In this document: positions 46,983 to 57,724 of the stretch, in pieces
How positions within the stretch are numbered: position 1 is the first letter of the stretch
How the letters are laid out: each line of letters begins with the position of its first letter
DNA from: Argopecten irradians
Lineage: Eukaryota > Mollusca > Bivalvia > Pectinida > Pectinidae
DNA: 64,000 nucleotides
Assembly: GCF_041381155.1 (NCBI RefSeq)
Contig: NC_091143.1
Coordinates: forward strand, 32,117,331-32,181,330
Reading direction: 5' to 3'
The notes under the pieces: model-generated
The model's input: the letters and a program-made list of their open reading frames with translations, nothing else
Told to the model about the DNA's origin: nothing
Database searches by the model: none
Made by a program: the position numbers and the translations under genes

Positions 46983-47061
46983 GTGTTCATTTCATATGAG
47001 ATTTTATGATACGAGCCTAAGTTTTTATTTTTGCGAGCGAAATCTCATATGAAATGAACAC
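46983..47061. repeat. Perfect 22-bp inverted repeat with 35-base loop
   Basis: Arm 46983-47004 (GTGTTCATTTCATATGAGAT..) is exactly complementary to 47040-47061. An AT microsatellite follows near 47077. Confidence 0.9.
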
Positions 47062-47171
47062 TCATGTGAGATCCTATACTATATATATATATATGAGTGG
47101 CTAGACCTTATATGTGTACGTGTATCAAGACAAATGTTAGAAATGTTTGATTCAGTTCAACTGCTCGGAAA

Positions 47172-47411
47172 ATGCCATTAAATACCAATAACGACACGTC
47201 AAACTTCAAGTCTCAGTTGCATAACATACATACAAGACAAATTACAGAACAAAAGACATTAACACATTCTTTATCTACCCCAAATCTGGTGTTAAAGACA
47301 AGTGATATTCAAGCCTTCTTCAAGACGATAGACAGTGCGTCATGTGCCAATAGATTTGACATTACGTTCCCTAGTGACGGTTTTTCTCCCTCAACAACAC
47401 AGTGTCCTTGA
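47172..47411 (+). CDS. Unrecognised ORF, possible gene remnant
   Basis: 79 codons from ATG, hydrophilic (PLNTNNDTSNFKSQLHNIHT... then RFDITFPSDGFSPSTTQCP), in a locally GC-richer stretch. A second frame (47402-47686) overlaps its end and runs on for 90 codons. No domain, splice or poly(A) context is recognised. It could be a decayed coding region or chance. Confidence 0.2.
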   Translation: MPLNTNNDTSNFKSQLHNIHTRQITEQKTLTHSLSTPNLVLKTSDIQAFFKTIDSASCANRFDITFPSDGFSPSTTQCP

Positions 47412-47639
47412 ACGTTTGTCAACAAGTCATAATATACTCGTGCAACCCCAGCCACATTTTATTGATCGAACGCGCCTATTACATTCCTAGGAATAATACT
47501 GATATTTACAGAGGTCTATGTGTACCAAAACAACATTTCCGTCAAAACGAAAGACGATGGAAAAGAGTAAAAGTCATAAATTCAAAATTGTTAATAAACA
47601 TGTCATGTGACTATAAGCATGATCCGTATATATTATTAA

Positions 47640-47988
47640 AGATGCTCCATCGTCGACGAATGGTATTTTCTCTATCAAAACAGTAGCAGACGAATATGTT
47701 TCTTCAGATACAAAATTTACTTACTTTACACAATATTACTACCATTGAAAAGTTTGAGCTTCTTATTTTAATTCAAGATTAAAAAAAAATGTTTAAAATA
47801 ATCAATTGCGTCTCGAAAAAAACCCATAGTACCATGCCATATATGGAATTAACCACTATTTGTGCATGTTCAAAATCAAAATAAAGTACATGTATTTGTT
47901 TTGTTTATTCGACACATATAAACACAATTATAATCAGCTATTTTTCAAATGACGGATATCGGTTATGGTCTGTCGGCGGTGCGCATCT
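47640..47988 (+). mobile_element. PIF/Harbinger-like MITE, copy 4
   Basis: AGATGCTCCATCGTCGACGA to CTGTCGGCGGTGCGCATCT, flanked by TAA (47637-47639, 47989-47991). More diverged than copies 2 and 3. Confidence 0.8.
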
Positions 47989-47994
47989 TAAACT

Positions 47995-48330
47995 TTTCGT
48001 AGTTTACTAAGATAGAACAGTTGTGTTATTTTGTTTCATCTCCATAACCTAAAAATATGTACTTAATGACCTTATAGTCCAATTAACTACGAATAATAAC
48101 ATTTCCAAATTCATTGAGGGACTCTTTCTCTATGGAATCATTATACCATTCGATTGTTCGTTTGATTATACGGTGTGTTGCGTGTATGAAATGCGCAGTG
48201 CGTGTTATAGGAAACAGACTGGTTTATTTTCGTGTTGTGTCTTCTTGTATAGTAGCACTCTTGTCTTTTTTATACCGTTGATACAGCCAATCAGAATAGA
48301 ACGTTACTTACTGCAAAGTCACTATTTCCC
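47995..48330 (+). mobile_element. Broken arm of the 26.65-kb foldback family, carrying a nested SINE-1 piece
   Basis: CATCTCCATAACCTAAAAAT, CCAATTAACTACGAATAATA and GGGACTCTTTCTCTATGGAA, then (after the insert) CAGCCAATCAGAATAGAACG correspond in order to the right arm of the element at 26651-27412. A minus-oriented SINE-1 fragment (48153-48277) interrupts it. Confidence 0.6.
48153..48277 (-). mobile_element. SINE-1 fragment nested in the foldback arm
   Basis: GTTCGTTTGATTATACGGTG, TGTTGCGTGTATGAAATGCG and GTGTTGTGTCTTCTTGTATA match the minus strand of the consensus. Confidence 0.6.
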
Positions 48331-48533
48331 ATGCATTCTTATCCAAGATTAATTAATTTTAAGCCAAATGAAAATGTTCGTTTCACTAAAAATCAATTTT
48401 TTAAAGTATTGCCTTTTGAAACGGATGAACACCAAAATTTAACCGCTGGACTATATGCCCATAAATCGCAAAATATTGACCCCGCGAATTTAAAGCACAA
48501 CAGAGTGACTACATTATTAGAAGAGTAACGCTT

Positions 48534-48960
48534 TACATTGATATAAAGCAATATACCAAATTTGGTTGAAATCGGACAATAACAACTAAAGCTATCGAGC
48601 GGCAACCATGGTTTTATCTGTTTTGACAATTTTAAAGTCCCGTAACTCGTGCAAATATTGATGAATTTTTACTATTATCGATATCATGTGAGATCTCATT
48701 GGTATAAAACAATATATAAAATTTGGTTGAAATTGGACACTAGATATTGAAGTTATCGAGCGGAAACCATTGATTTATCTGTTTTGACTATTTAAAAGTC
48801 CCGAAACTCTTGCAAATATTGACGGATTTTGACCATTATCGAAATTATCCGAGATAACATTGATATAAAGCAATATACCAGACATGAAAATCATTTCACG
48901 GACGCCGAAGCCGACAATGTGATACGTAAGTGTCGCCCTTGCGTTGCAGACGACACAATA
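48534..48960 (+). mobile_element. Pearl-like element, family D (two core units)
   Basis: Core units begin ACATTGATATAAAGCAATAT at 48534, 48697 and 48858 (period about 162 bp; the third is truncated) and contain TTTGGTTGAAATCGGACA and GCTATCGAGCGG. They end in TTCACGGACGCCGAAGCCGA and a GTGTCGCCCTTGCG...GCAGACGACAC hairpin-like end, the same layout as families A-C. Confidence 0.6.
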
Positions 48961-49848
48961 ATGAGGCATATGAACTTATTAAGCCAATATATTATATCTA
49001 ACACTACTAAAATGGGTTTGTACTTATTCACACAGCAAGACCAGGCTGTAGTTCATGATAATAATAATGAAAATAATTCTGATTAGAGCATTAGATCAAT
49101 TAGATATAATATCGACAACATTCACGTGGACATTGGTATGTACACAATCAAGGTCGGGTCTACGAATACACAAAACCATTATCGCTTCTACAGTGATAAA
49201 CTTGACATATTTACAGAAATCAATGTCCAGTCTTTTCATTCCACCGTGCGCTATCAAATATGATGTTGTTTGATTGTCAAATGTTTTATCACGGTGGCTT
49301 ATCATGAACATGGCTTTAATCAACACATCTCATCGATGGAATGGAAATCACTGTGCATGCAAACATTGTTGGTTTTAAGCTTTCCTCTCAATATCTTTAT
49401 CTGTTATTGCATCGAAAAAGTGTATAAAACTATCGTCTGCCGTGTTCTTGCTTAAAGCTCCCCCAATGCCGCCGAAACGCCCACTAAGTCAGAGGTACGC
49501 AACGTCTGCGCACCCAGAATCCGTTAACTTTTTCCAGCGTTCAAATTAGATTACAACGTGATGAAATAAAAATCAAACGATGTTTGAAATATACATTCAA
49601 TACAATTCAAATATGCGTTCAAATGTAGATCAGTTCCACGTAGGGCATTAGAAAACAAGATTTGTGACATAAACGAAATATTATTGTTTTAACGTTGTGG
49701 GCCCATTTTCATCACCGTTCATGAACTTAATAAAATTCTTTAGCTTAGCTTGCTTTATGCGAAGGAATTTAAAGATTTTAGGAAATATTTATGAATTACG
49801 TTTCTTTTCTTTAGCCGATTTAATGCAGTCGTATATAGTATCCTTGAC
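48961..49848. other. No gene recognised
   Basis: AT-rich sequence preceding the tRNA module array. Confidence 0.35.
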
Positions 49849-50178
49849 CTAGATGGAAATGATGATATTGGACCCTGATGTTAATATCTTTTTTATTGTT
49901 TGTTTGATAACACAATTCTTAATTGTGTTTAAATTGTTCACAAAAAGTGATACAATTCCATATCCAATATCTCTGATTTTAAGTTCCAATTCTTGCTGAT
50001 GATTTTTTTCACACAATTCTTTGTTTTGATGTGTCCATTGTTGAACGTTATTACCGTAATAATCATCCTCGCTATCCTCATCCATATCGTCTGTGTTAAG
50101 CAGAAAATCAAGAAATGACAATGATAATCCGTCTGTCTCAAATGTCGGATGAATGTCATCAAAACCAATTGTGAAACC
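49849..50178 (-). CDS. ORF of the tRNA module, best-preserved copy
   Basis: The minus frame is open for 109 codons to TAG. It starts inside GFTIGFDDIHPTFETDGLSL and continues SFLDFLLNTDDMDEDSEDDY, then a hydrophilic segment (YGNNVQQWTHQNKELCEKNH, QQELELKIRDIG) and a hydrophobic end (YGIVSLFVNNLNTIKNCVIK). The first in-frame ATG (50085) would give 78 residues; an acceptor-like TGCTTTCAATGAG just above 50178 suggests a terminal exon instead. The acidic DDMDEDSEDDYY followed by a charged helix gives it a coiled-coil or transcription-regulator look, but I recognise no family. The N-terminal 35-40 codons recur in four decayed paralogues beside the other tRNA copies. It is transcribed away from the tRNA, with about 240 bases between. 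Confidence 0.45.
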   Translation of the reverse strand, partial: GFTIGFDDIHPTFETDGLSLSFLDFLLNTDDMDEDSEDDYYGNNVQQWTHQNKELCEKNHQQELELKIRDIGYGIVSLFVNNLNTIKNCVIKQTIKKILTSGSNIIISI

Positions 50179-50415
50179 TCATTGAAAGCACAATATACTA
50201 GTTAAGAGTTACACAAAATCATCGGCTACTGTAAATTAACTCATTTTTGCGGGAATAAAGACATAATTTCTTTATGGGCGAAAATTAATCGCTATAAAAT
50301 GAGTCCATTACATTTACAATACAGCTTTTTAAAAAGGCGTCTTGAATATTTCAATTCGTCTTGTTAATCGTTACAACTTTTTCCAACAGAACGATTACGT
50401 CACAAGAGATATACA

Positions 50416-50488
50416 GTCCCCGTAGCGCAGCGGATAGCGCGCTGGACTTCTAATCCAGAGGTCGCGGGTTCGAATCCCGCCGGGGATG
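50416..50488 (+). tRNA. tRNA-Arg (anticodon TCT), module 1
   Basis: 73 bases, identical over the whole length to the tRNA at 32681. Cloverleaf, A box and B box are complete. ATACAG lies just upstream, and a T5 run seven bases past the end can serve as the Pol III terminator. The upstream spacer holds a small inverted repeat (GTAAATTAACTCATTTTTGC against TAAAATGAGTCCATTAC, 50230-50312). Confidence 0.97.
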
Positions 50489-50582
50489 TGATATTTTTGA
50501 CACCTTCACGAAAGGCTTTGTTTTCCGATAAGCCAGAAAAGGTTCAAAGTCTGTTGATATATTTTGCTATCTCAATTATTGT

Positions 50583-51437
50583 ACTACGGGGTGGGGCCAA
50601 AAGGGATCAAACAGGCTTAAGTTTGAAAAATGTTCTTCTGGAATTCCAGAAATCGTAGAATCAAATACTCTTCATAGATTGAAAGGTATTGAGGTCCTTT
50701 ACAAAAAATGTAAACTATATATATGACCCTGGGGTCTCATGTTCACAGGGACGAAAGCCCTCGCTACCAAGCCAAAAGTGAGGGGAGGGAGGGGCAAGAT
50801 AAAGTTTACTAGAAAGTTTAAATTAGGGAAAACACATTTTAAGGTCACCTGAGCCCGACGAAGTCTCAAGTGACCTTTTCTAATCGCCTTTTGTTCATCG
50901 TCGTGCGTCGTGTGTCCGTAAACAATTTAAATTTTCGACTTCTCCAAAACCGCTAAAGCAATTTCAATGAAATTTTGCACAAACCTTCTAAGGCATAAGG
51001 CCAATCAAAATTGTGAATTATATGACCCCCACCCCCAGGGGGCTGTGGGAGAGGCATAAAGGGGTAAAATTGGCTAAAATTTAATAATTCTTCTTCTCCA
51101 CTCACAGATGTGGTAGAATCAAATACTGTTCATAGATAGAAAGGTTTCAAGTCCCTCTACAAAAATTGTGAATTATGACACTGGGGAGGGGGTTAAGTTT
51201 ACTATAGTTTATATAGGGAAAACACATTTTGGAGCATTATTTGGTCATTTATAATAGGAAAATAGTCAAATGTTATCAGAAATAATCCTATGAAATGGCC
51301 ATTGAACCTTATTAACAAATTTTCCATGACTGACCACTAGGGGCCTTAGGGGCTTTTTACAAATTTGAAATTACTTTGCAACACTCTTTTTATATCAGCA
51401 CTCAGGTGACTGTCAATGCCTCTTGGGCCTCATGTTA
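50583..51437 (-). mobile_element. Pearl-like element family C, copy in module 1
   Basis: Minus-oriented. Core-type blocks (GGGGCCAAAAGGGATCAAAC, GTAGAATCAAATACTCTTCA, CAAAAAATGTAAAC) are followed by the terminal hairpin GGTCACCTGAG...CTCAAGTGACC (50848-50880) and the GTCGTGCGTCGTGTGTCCG short repeat, and finish with CAGGTGACTGTCAATGCCTC. Shared in structure with the large copy at 53447-57064 but sited elsewhere in the module, so the two are independent insertions. Confidence 0.65.
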
Positions 51438-52054
51438 ATACAAGATCGTATTAAGAGATTAAAAAATAAAACACATGCTTTCATTGTTTATTGCAAAATA
51501 CAAACAAATTCCACAATCGCTTCAAGTTTGTTTGTTAGATAAACCCCGAAAGTGACAATGTCACCTATCGGAGTTTATGTATATTAACATAATGATAAGA
51601 TAAAAAATGATTCATTATACACAAAGTCGACATGTTGTAGACAAGCTGCGTAATTACGTGCAATAATTACTCTTTTCTTTTACTTATTTACCTCTTTCTA
51701 TTGGGATATTCTTAAACTAAGGTTGATTTGGAAAACACAAGTTTTGTTGTTGGTTATTATTTTTAAGTTTACAAAAATATGTGAAACAATGTCTTTGTTT
51801 CATTGCTGGAACCCTATTAGTATTGTTGTTGTCTGAACTGGCATTTCGTTATGAAGCAATAAATGGAAAGATTCGAAATTCATTGAAATATTACTGCTCT
51901 CTTCACAAATTATATTATTGCAATTAAATTGATACACATACACTATAAGCTACCATATACTTTAGTAGAAATTAAAACCAGCACCGTATTAACATTCCCA
52001 TTTAAAATAAATGTTAAACCTGCAGTCTATATTTTATAGTGGTATTCAACAACA

Positions 52055-52222
52055 ATTGGTAAAACAGTCGTCTCATTCGTTTTACGCAGGACCAGAAACT
52101 ATCACATTAAAAGACTATGGAGTGTCTCAGCCATGGAACAGACGTTAGGAAGAAGAGAAAAGATCAACTGTATTTTACAATCATGCAGTAGGGGGAACAG
52201 GTACAATTCTAACGTTCTATCT
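52055..52222 (-). mobile_element. SINE-1 fragment, diverged
   Basis: GTAAAACAGTCGTCTCATTC, AAAGACTATGGAGTGTCTCA, GAAGAAGAGAAAAGATC and CAATCATGCAGTAGGGGGAA follow minus-strand consensus order with the tRNA-like part deleted. Confidence 0.5.
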
Positions 52223-52339
52223 AGTTTTTTAAAACTAAGATAAACTTGACGAAATCGGACCCTGGTTTTAAAAACTAAATATCCGTATCTGTCTTATTTT
52301 TTCCATGATTTAGAAGAATGTTAAAAATCTATTATCTGT

Positions 52340-52430
52340 GATAAGCAGAATATCAAGAAATGAAAATGATAAATCGTTTGTCTAAAATGTTATCAAAATA
52401 AATTGTGAAACATCATCATCATAAGCAAAT
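52340..52430 (-). pseudogene. Decayed copy of the module ORF (module 2)
   Basis: The minus strand reads FTIYFDNILDKRFIIFIS then a stop. It aligns with FTIGFDDIHPTFETDGLSL of the 49849-50178 ORF, with an internal deletion and an early stop. It lies about 190 bases upstream of tRNA 52622. Confidence 0.6.
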
Positions 52431-52621
52431 ATATGGTGCTGTCACAATTGCCAATCTAGCTTCAAACAAAACATGGACTACTATAAATCAACTTCGCAAG
52501 TGTAAGGATTTTATTTCTGTGTGGGAGTGAAGTACATCTTACGTTTACTGAATGTTTCAATTTGTTTTGTAATTAATAAATTCTTTTTGCCTGAGAACGT
52601 GTATGCTATTTGAAAGATACA

Positions 52622-52694
52622 GTCCCCGTAGCGCAGCGGATAGCGCGCTGGACTTCTAATCCAGAGGTCGCGGGTTCGAATCCCGCCGGGGATG
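52622..52694 (+). tRNA. tRNA-Arg (anticodon TCT), module 2
   Basis: 73 bases, identical to the copies at 32681 and 50416. Preceded by ATACA and followed by TATATTTTAG, a weak T4 terminator. The overlapping protein ORFs on both strands are shadows of the tRNA. Confidence 0.97.
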
Positions 52695-53018
52695 TATATT
52701 TTAGACTGCCTTATAAAAAAAAATTTTTCACAAAAACCAGAACAGGTTTTAAGTCTGTTGATATATTTTGTTTTCTCAATTTTTGCACTACATGTCTTTT
52801 CTTTATAAAAATGTCTTACGGGATAAAATAATACATAAACGCATGTTTTCATTCTTTATTGCAAAATACAAACAAACTCCACAATCGTTTTAAGTTTATG
52901 TGTAAGATAAAGCCTGACGGTGACAATGTCACCTGTCGGAGTTAAGGTGCATTAATATACTTATCAGATTAAAGACACAAATTATAAAAAAAAGTTGCCA
53001 TGTTGTAGAGCAACTGTG

Positions 53019-53413
53019 CAATCTGATTAAAATACAGATCCTTATTATCACTACGTTGGATAAGAGGATCTGAGAACATCCCATTAGAGGTCACGTCAAG
53101 ATGACCTTTTGAAATGGCCAATCAAATTGGCACTGCCAGAATCTTGACTGGGGACGAAATAGTTTGAAAAAGCTGTCCAAATTATTTTCGTGTATGTAGC
53201 CATCTCGCCCGAAGTTCACAACAAAGCTTATTTTATATGTATACTGGGGCGAAAAGACATTTTCAATTGATGTTGTAAGGTGTAAAAAATGTATTTGCTC
53301 TGAAGTACACGTGGTATAAAGGTCATCTGGACGTGACCCCTTATGGGATATTGTCAGATCCTCTATTGTACGGTTATAGTGGTTATAAGGATCTGTGTTT
53401 TAATCAGATTGAA
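53019..53413. mobile_element. hAT-like MITE, copy 3, with 8-bp target duplication
   Basis: CAATCTGATTAAAATACAGA to GTTTTAATCAGATTGAA, about 395 bp. CAACTGTG occurs at 53011-53018 and 53414-53421. The paralogous site in module 1 (about 51645) lacks the insert, confirming insertion after duplication. An 8-bp duplication fits the hAT superfamily. Confidence 0.85.
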
Positions 53414-54367
53414 CAACTGTGTAATGACATGTCATAATCACTTTTTAGGTCACCTGAGACAAAGTCTCAAGTGACCTATTCTAATCGCCTTTTGTCCGTC
53501 GTCATGCGTCGTGGGTCGTGCGTCGTTCGTCGTGCGTCATATGTCCGTAAACAATTTACATTTTCGACTTCTTCTCCAAAACTGCTGAAGCAATTTCAAT
53601 GAAATTTTGCACAAACCTTCTAAGGCATAAGGCCAATCAAAATTGTGAATTATATGGTCCCCACCCCCCAGGGGGCTGTGGGAGGGGCCAAAAGGTGTAA
53701 AATTGAGTAAAATTTCAAAAATCTTCTTCTCTACTCACAGATGTGGTAGAATCAAATACTCTTCATAGATAGAAAGGTCTTAAGGTCCTTTACAAAAATT
53801 GTGAATTATATGACCCTGGGGTCTCTAGTTTCCCCCTGGGGAGGGGGTTAAGTTTACTATGGTTTATATTGGGAAAACACATTTTTGCGCATTATATGGT
53901 CATTTGTAATAGGAAATGAGTCAAATGTTGTCAGAATTATCAGTATGAGATGGCCATTTAATCCTATTAACAAATTTTCTATGACTGACCCCCAGGGGCC
54001 TTAGGGGCGGGGTCAAAAGGGGTCAAATGGCTAAAAACTTCAAAAATCTTTCTTGAAATTCTGGAAATGGTAGAATCAAATACTTTTCATAAATAGAAAG
54101 GTCTTAAGGTCCTTTACAAAAATTGTGAATTATATGTCCCTGGGGTCTCACGTTTCCCCCTGGGGAGGGGGTCAAGTTTACTATAGTTTATAAGTTAAAA
54201 CACATTTATGAGCATTTTTTGCTCAATTTTCATTGGAAACGAGTCAAACTTGGTTAGAATTATTAGCCTGAGATAGCATTTTAATATCATATCCACATTG
54301 GTTCTGGCCGTCCCCTGGGGGCAGAGGGGCGGGGCTAAAAAAAGGGTCAAATAGGCTAAAACTTCAA

Positions 54368-55803
54368 CAAGAGGCCCAGAGGGCCTGTATCGCTCACCTG
54401 GTTTGTAATGCCTAGTAAGGTTCATTGTTTCTTTTCTGAAGGAATTTGAATATTTACCTCTAATTCCCCTATTGGGCCCCACTCTTTCTGCTCAAGGGGG
54501 TCAGAGCCAAAAATTATAGGAATTCTGTTAACCCCAAGGATGTTTCTGGGCCAAATTTGGTTAAACTCCAAGCAGAATTCTAAGACTAGTAGCGATTTAT
54601 AGGATTTACCTAAATTTCCCTATTGGGCCCCGCCCCTCCTGCCCCCAGGGGGTCAGAGCCAAAATTTATACAAGTTCTGTTCCCCTTCCCCCAAGGATGT
54701 TTCTGGCCAAATTTGGTTTCAATCCATGCAGAACTCTAGGACAAGTAGCGATTTATAGGATTTACCTCTATTTCCCCTATTGGGCCCCGCCCCTCCTGTC
54801 CCCAGGGGGTCAGAGCAAAAATTTATACAAGTTCTGTTCCCCTTCCCCCTAGGATGTTTCTGGCCAAATTTGGTTACAATCCATGCAGAACTCTAGAACA
54901 AGTAGCAATTTATAGGATTTACCTAAATTTCCCCTATTGGGCCCCGCCCCTCCTGTCCCCGGGGGGTCAGAGCCAAAATTTATACAAGTTCTGTTCTCCT
55001 TCCCCCAAGGATGTTTCTGGCCAAATTTGGTTACAATCCATGCAGAACTCTAGGACAAGTAGCGATTTATAGGATTTACCTTAATTTCCCCTATTGGGCC
55101 CCGCCCCTCCTGTCCTCGGGGGGTCAGAGCAAAAATTTAAACAAGTTCTGATCCCCTTCCCCCAAGGATGTTTCTGGCCAAATTTGGTTACAATCCATGC
55201 AGAACTCTAGGACAAGTAGCGATTTATAGGATTTACCTAAATTTCCCTTATTGGGCCCCGCCCCTCCTGTCCCCGGGGGGTCAGAGCCAAAATTTATACA
55301 AGTTCTATTCCCCTTCCCCCAAGGATGTTTCTGGCCAAATTTGGTTACAATCCATGCAGAACACTAGGACAGGTAGCGATTTATAGGATTTACCTCAATT
55401 TCACCTATTGGGCCCCGCCCCTCCTGCCCCCGGGGGGTCAGAGCCAATATTTATACAAGTTCTATTCCCCTTCCCCCAAGGATGTTTCTGGCAAATTTGT
55501 TTTCAATCCATGCAGAACTCTAGGACAAGTAGCGATTTATAGGATTTACCTCAATTTCCCCTATTGGGCCCCGCCCCTCCTGTCCCCGGGGGGTCAGAGC
55601 AAAAATTTATAAAGTTCTGTTCCCCTCCCCCCAAGGATGTTTCTGGCCAAATTTGGTTTAAAATCCATGCAGAACTCTATGGAACTAGTAGCGATTTAAA
55701 GGAAATGTTGACGGACAGACGGACGACGGACGGACGGACGGACGACGGACGACGGACGCCGCGCCATGACATAAGCTCACCGGCCCTTTGGGCCAGGTGA
55801 GCT
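54368..55803 (+). mobile_element. Pearl-like element family B, eight 157-bp core units, nested in family C
   Basis: Starts CAAGAGGCCCAGAGGGCCTG with subterminal GCTCACCTGG and ends GGCCCTTTGGGCC then CCAGGTGAGCT. Core units place GATGTTTCTGG at 54539, 54696, 54853, 55010, 55167, 55324, 55481 and 55636: spacing exactly 157 bp six times, then 155. An ACGG/ACG microsatellite follows. Removing the element restores the family C sequence CTTCAAAAATCTT seen at 54040 and 56525, so the insertion point is known to within a few A residues and leaves no long duplication. The three 72-95-codon ORFs in the array are repeat translations. Confidence 0.85.
55711..55757 (+). repeat. ACGG/ACG microsatellite of the family B element
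   Basis: ACGGACAGACGGACGACGGA then repeated CGGA/CGACGGA units, directly after the last core unit. Confidence 0.9.
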
Positions 55804-57297
55804 AAAAAATCTTCTTCTGAAATTCTGGAAATGGTAGAAACAAATAGACTTTTCATAAATAGAAAGGACAATAATAGGTCCCCTCCCCCCCACCAAAACA
55901 AAAAATGTTGAATTATCTTGAGCCCTGGGGGGGTGTCTCAAAATACCCCCCCAGGGGGGAGGGGGTCAAGTTTCCGTACGGTATCTGATAAATATAGGGA
56001 AAAATTCATTTAATGAAGCATTTTAAGCTCAATATAACAATTGGAACCTAGTCTAAATAGGTTATTACTAATTAGCCTGAGATTGAATTTTATTTATCAT
56101 ATTCCATTTGGGGACCAGGCCGACCCCTATTGGGGCAGAGCCTAATAAAAGGACCAAATAGGCTAAAAACAACAAATATAAACATGTAAAATTCTGGTAA
56201 TGGTATAAGTCAAAATACTCTTATTATAGTTGAAAAGGTCTTAAAGTTTTTTTACTAAAAATTGTAAAAATATATGAACACTAGGATATCTGCTGTTACC
56301 CTGGGAATGGGGTTAATGTTATACTATAAGTTTATTTAGGATATGCGAAAGCTCATTTAATGTAGCATTTTTTGCTCAACTTTTCATAAGCTTAATGAGT
56401 CTAAATTGGCTTAGTAATTATTAGCCTGAGATAGCATTTTTGACTTATCATATCAACATTGGTCCTGGCCGGACCCCCAGGGTGGCTAGAGGCGGCTGGG
56501 CTAAAAAAGGGTCAAAATAGGCTAAAACTTCAAAAATCTTCTAAAAATTCTGGATATACGAAGAATCAAATTAATTATGAGATGGAAAGGTCTTCAGGTG
56601 TTTTAATAAAAACTGTTGAAATATATGATCCTTGGGTTTTCACAGTTTCCCCCTGAAGGATGGGGTCAAAGTTACTTTAGTTGTATATAGGGAATAACAT
56701 TTGTGTAACGATTTTAATTTGCCCCATTTTTCGTAGGAAATTAAGTCAAACTTGATTAGAAATTATTAGCCTAAGATATAGCAATTTAAACATCCATATC
56801 CGTCCCTCGATGACCCCCTGGGGACCAGAGGGGCCAGGACCAAACAGGGTACAAAATTGATTAAAATTTCAAAAAATACCTCTTAAGTTCACAGGTTTGA
56901 TGAAGCAAATACTCTTCATAGACGAAAAAGGTCAAATCAAATGTATATATCACTGACCAACTTCAAGGCCAGCAAATAGAGCATGATAGTGTTTTTATGT
57001 CTTTAATTTGTTTTATTATTTGTTTCATTATATATTCTAACTCAGGTGACCGTTAAGCCTCTTGTTTTCTTTTACTTGTTTAGTAATATGTGCTACTTAT
57101 TTCATTGGTGGTCTACCCTTATAGCCCCAAATCTGCACCTCCTTGATCAAAACACTATTGATACTCATCCTTTGTATTTGAATGTTCTAAAACTAAAGTT
57201 GATTAGAAAAACACAAAATAGACACAAAACAGCACGCCCAGTCGAAAATCATACACATAACAGAACGCCCCATCAAATTACAATATTCTGACAATCG

Positions 57298-57538
57298 TGT
57301 AAAGCAGTCGTTCCATGTTTTACACACAGCAAAACCTACCACGCTTAGACTATGGCGTATCTCATCCATGGAACAGAACCTTGAACTGTCTTTGCATGGT
57401 CACAGAGGCGAACGCTCAATTTAAGGCCAAAAGTAAGATGGTGGTAAGTAAGTAAGGTAGAAGAAAAAAAAATATCCTATTAAGTTGCCTTTTACAATCA
57501 TGCAATAGGGATAGAAGGTACATTTCAAACGTCTTTCC
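57298..57538 (-). mobile_element. SINE-1 fragment, diverged
   Basis: GCAGTCGTTCCATGTTTTAC, GACTATGGCGTATCTCATCC, GAGGCGAACGCTCAATTTAA and CAATCATGCAATAGGGATAG follow minus-strand order. The CATGGAACAGA variant is shared with the copy at 52055, so the pair probably duplicated with the module. Confidence 0.6.
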
Positions 57539-57724
57539 TTGTTCCCTATAACTTAGATAAACATGACAAAACTGGAGTCTGGTTTCAATATCATAACGAA
57601 TATAAATTTTGCAAAATTCTCCAAAAGTTATAGATGAAATTGTTAGTTATTGTGTTTTGTGCATCCAAGGTTTAAGGCCATTGCCTTAATAAATCATTCT
57701 CGCAGTACTCTATTATTTTATCAG

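Larger units (their letters stand above)
46640..47061. repeat. Probable MITE block with CRE sites and a terminal foldback
   Basis: Contains two perfect TGACGTCA palindromes 20 bp apart (46778-46785, 46798-46805), a CTCF-core-like GCGCCCTCTGCTG (46834-46846), a 45-bp tandem duplication and a foldback. The combination is likely one mobile unit, but I could not fix its ends. Confidence 0.4.
53447..57064 (-). mobile_element. Pearl-like element family C, large copy (about 5-6 core units), host of a nested element
   Basis: Minus-oriented. The terminal hairpin AGGTCACCTGAGAC-AAA-GTCTCAAGTGACCT (53447-53477) is followed by a GTCGTGCGTCG short-repeat stretch and then core units of about 300 bp, each with GGGGGTTAAGTTTACTA-like, AAGGTCCTTTACAAAAATTG and GTAGAATCAAATACT blocks (units near 53620, 54000, 54300/55805, 56120, 56440 and 56780, increasingly diverged). 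It ends at CTCAGGTGACCGTTAAGCCTC. Flanks TTTTT and TTTTC join to a T-run that matches the paralogous site in module 1, i.e. insertion into T-rich DNA without an evident target duplication. It is interrupted by a family B element at 54368-55803. Confidence 0.75.

Noticed and set aside
52511-52852. 113-codon and 73-codon ORFs over the tRNA (…PGGIRTRDLWIRSPARYPLR…)
   Set aside because: They are shadows of the tRNA-Arg gene; this peptide is a common false prediction over tRNA genes.
54854-55612. Three repetitive ORFs (MFLAKFGYNPCRTL...) that look like a repeated protein
   Set aside because: They are translations of the 157-bp core repeats; 157 is not a multiple of three, so the frame changes between units, and the element is non-coding.
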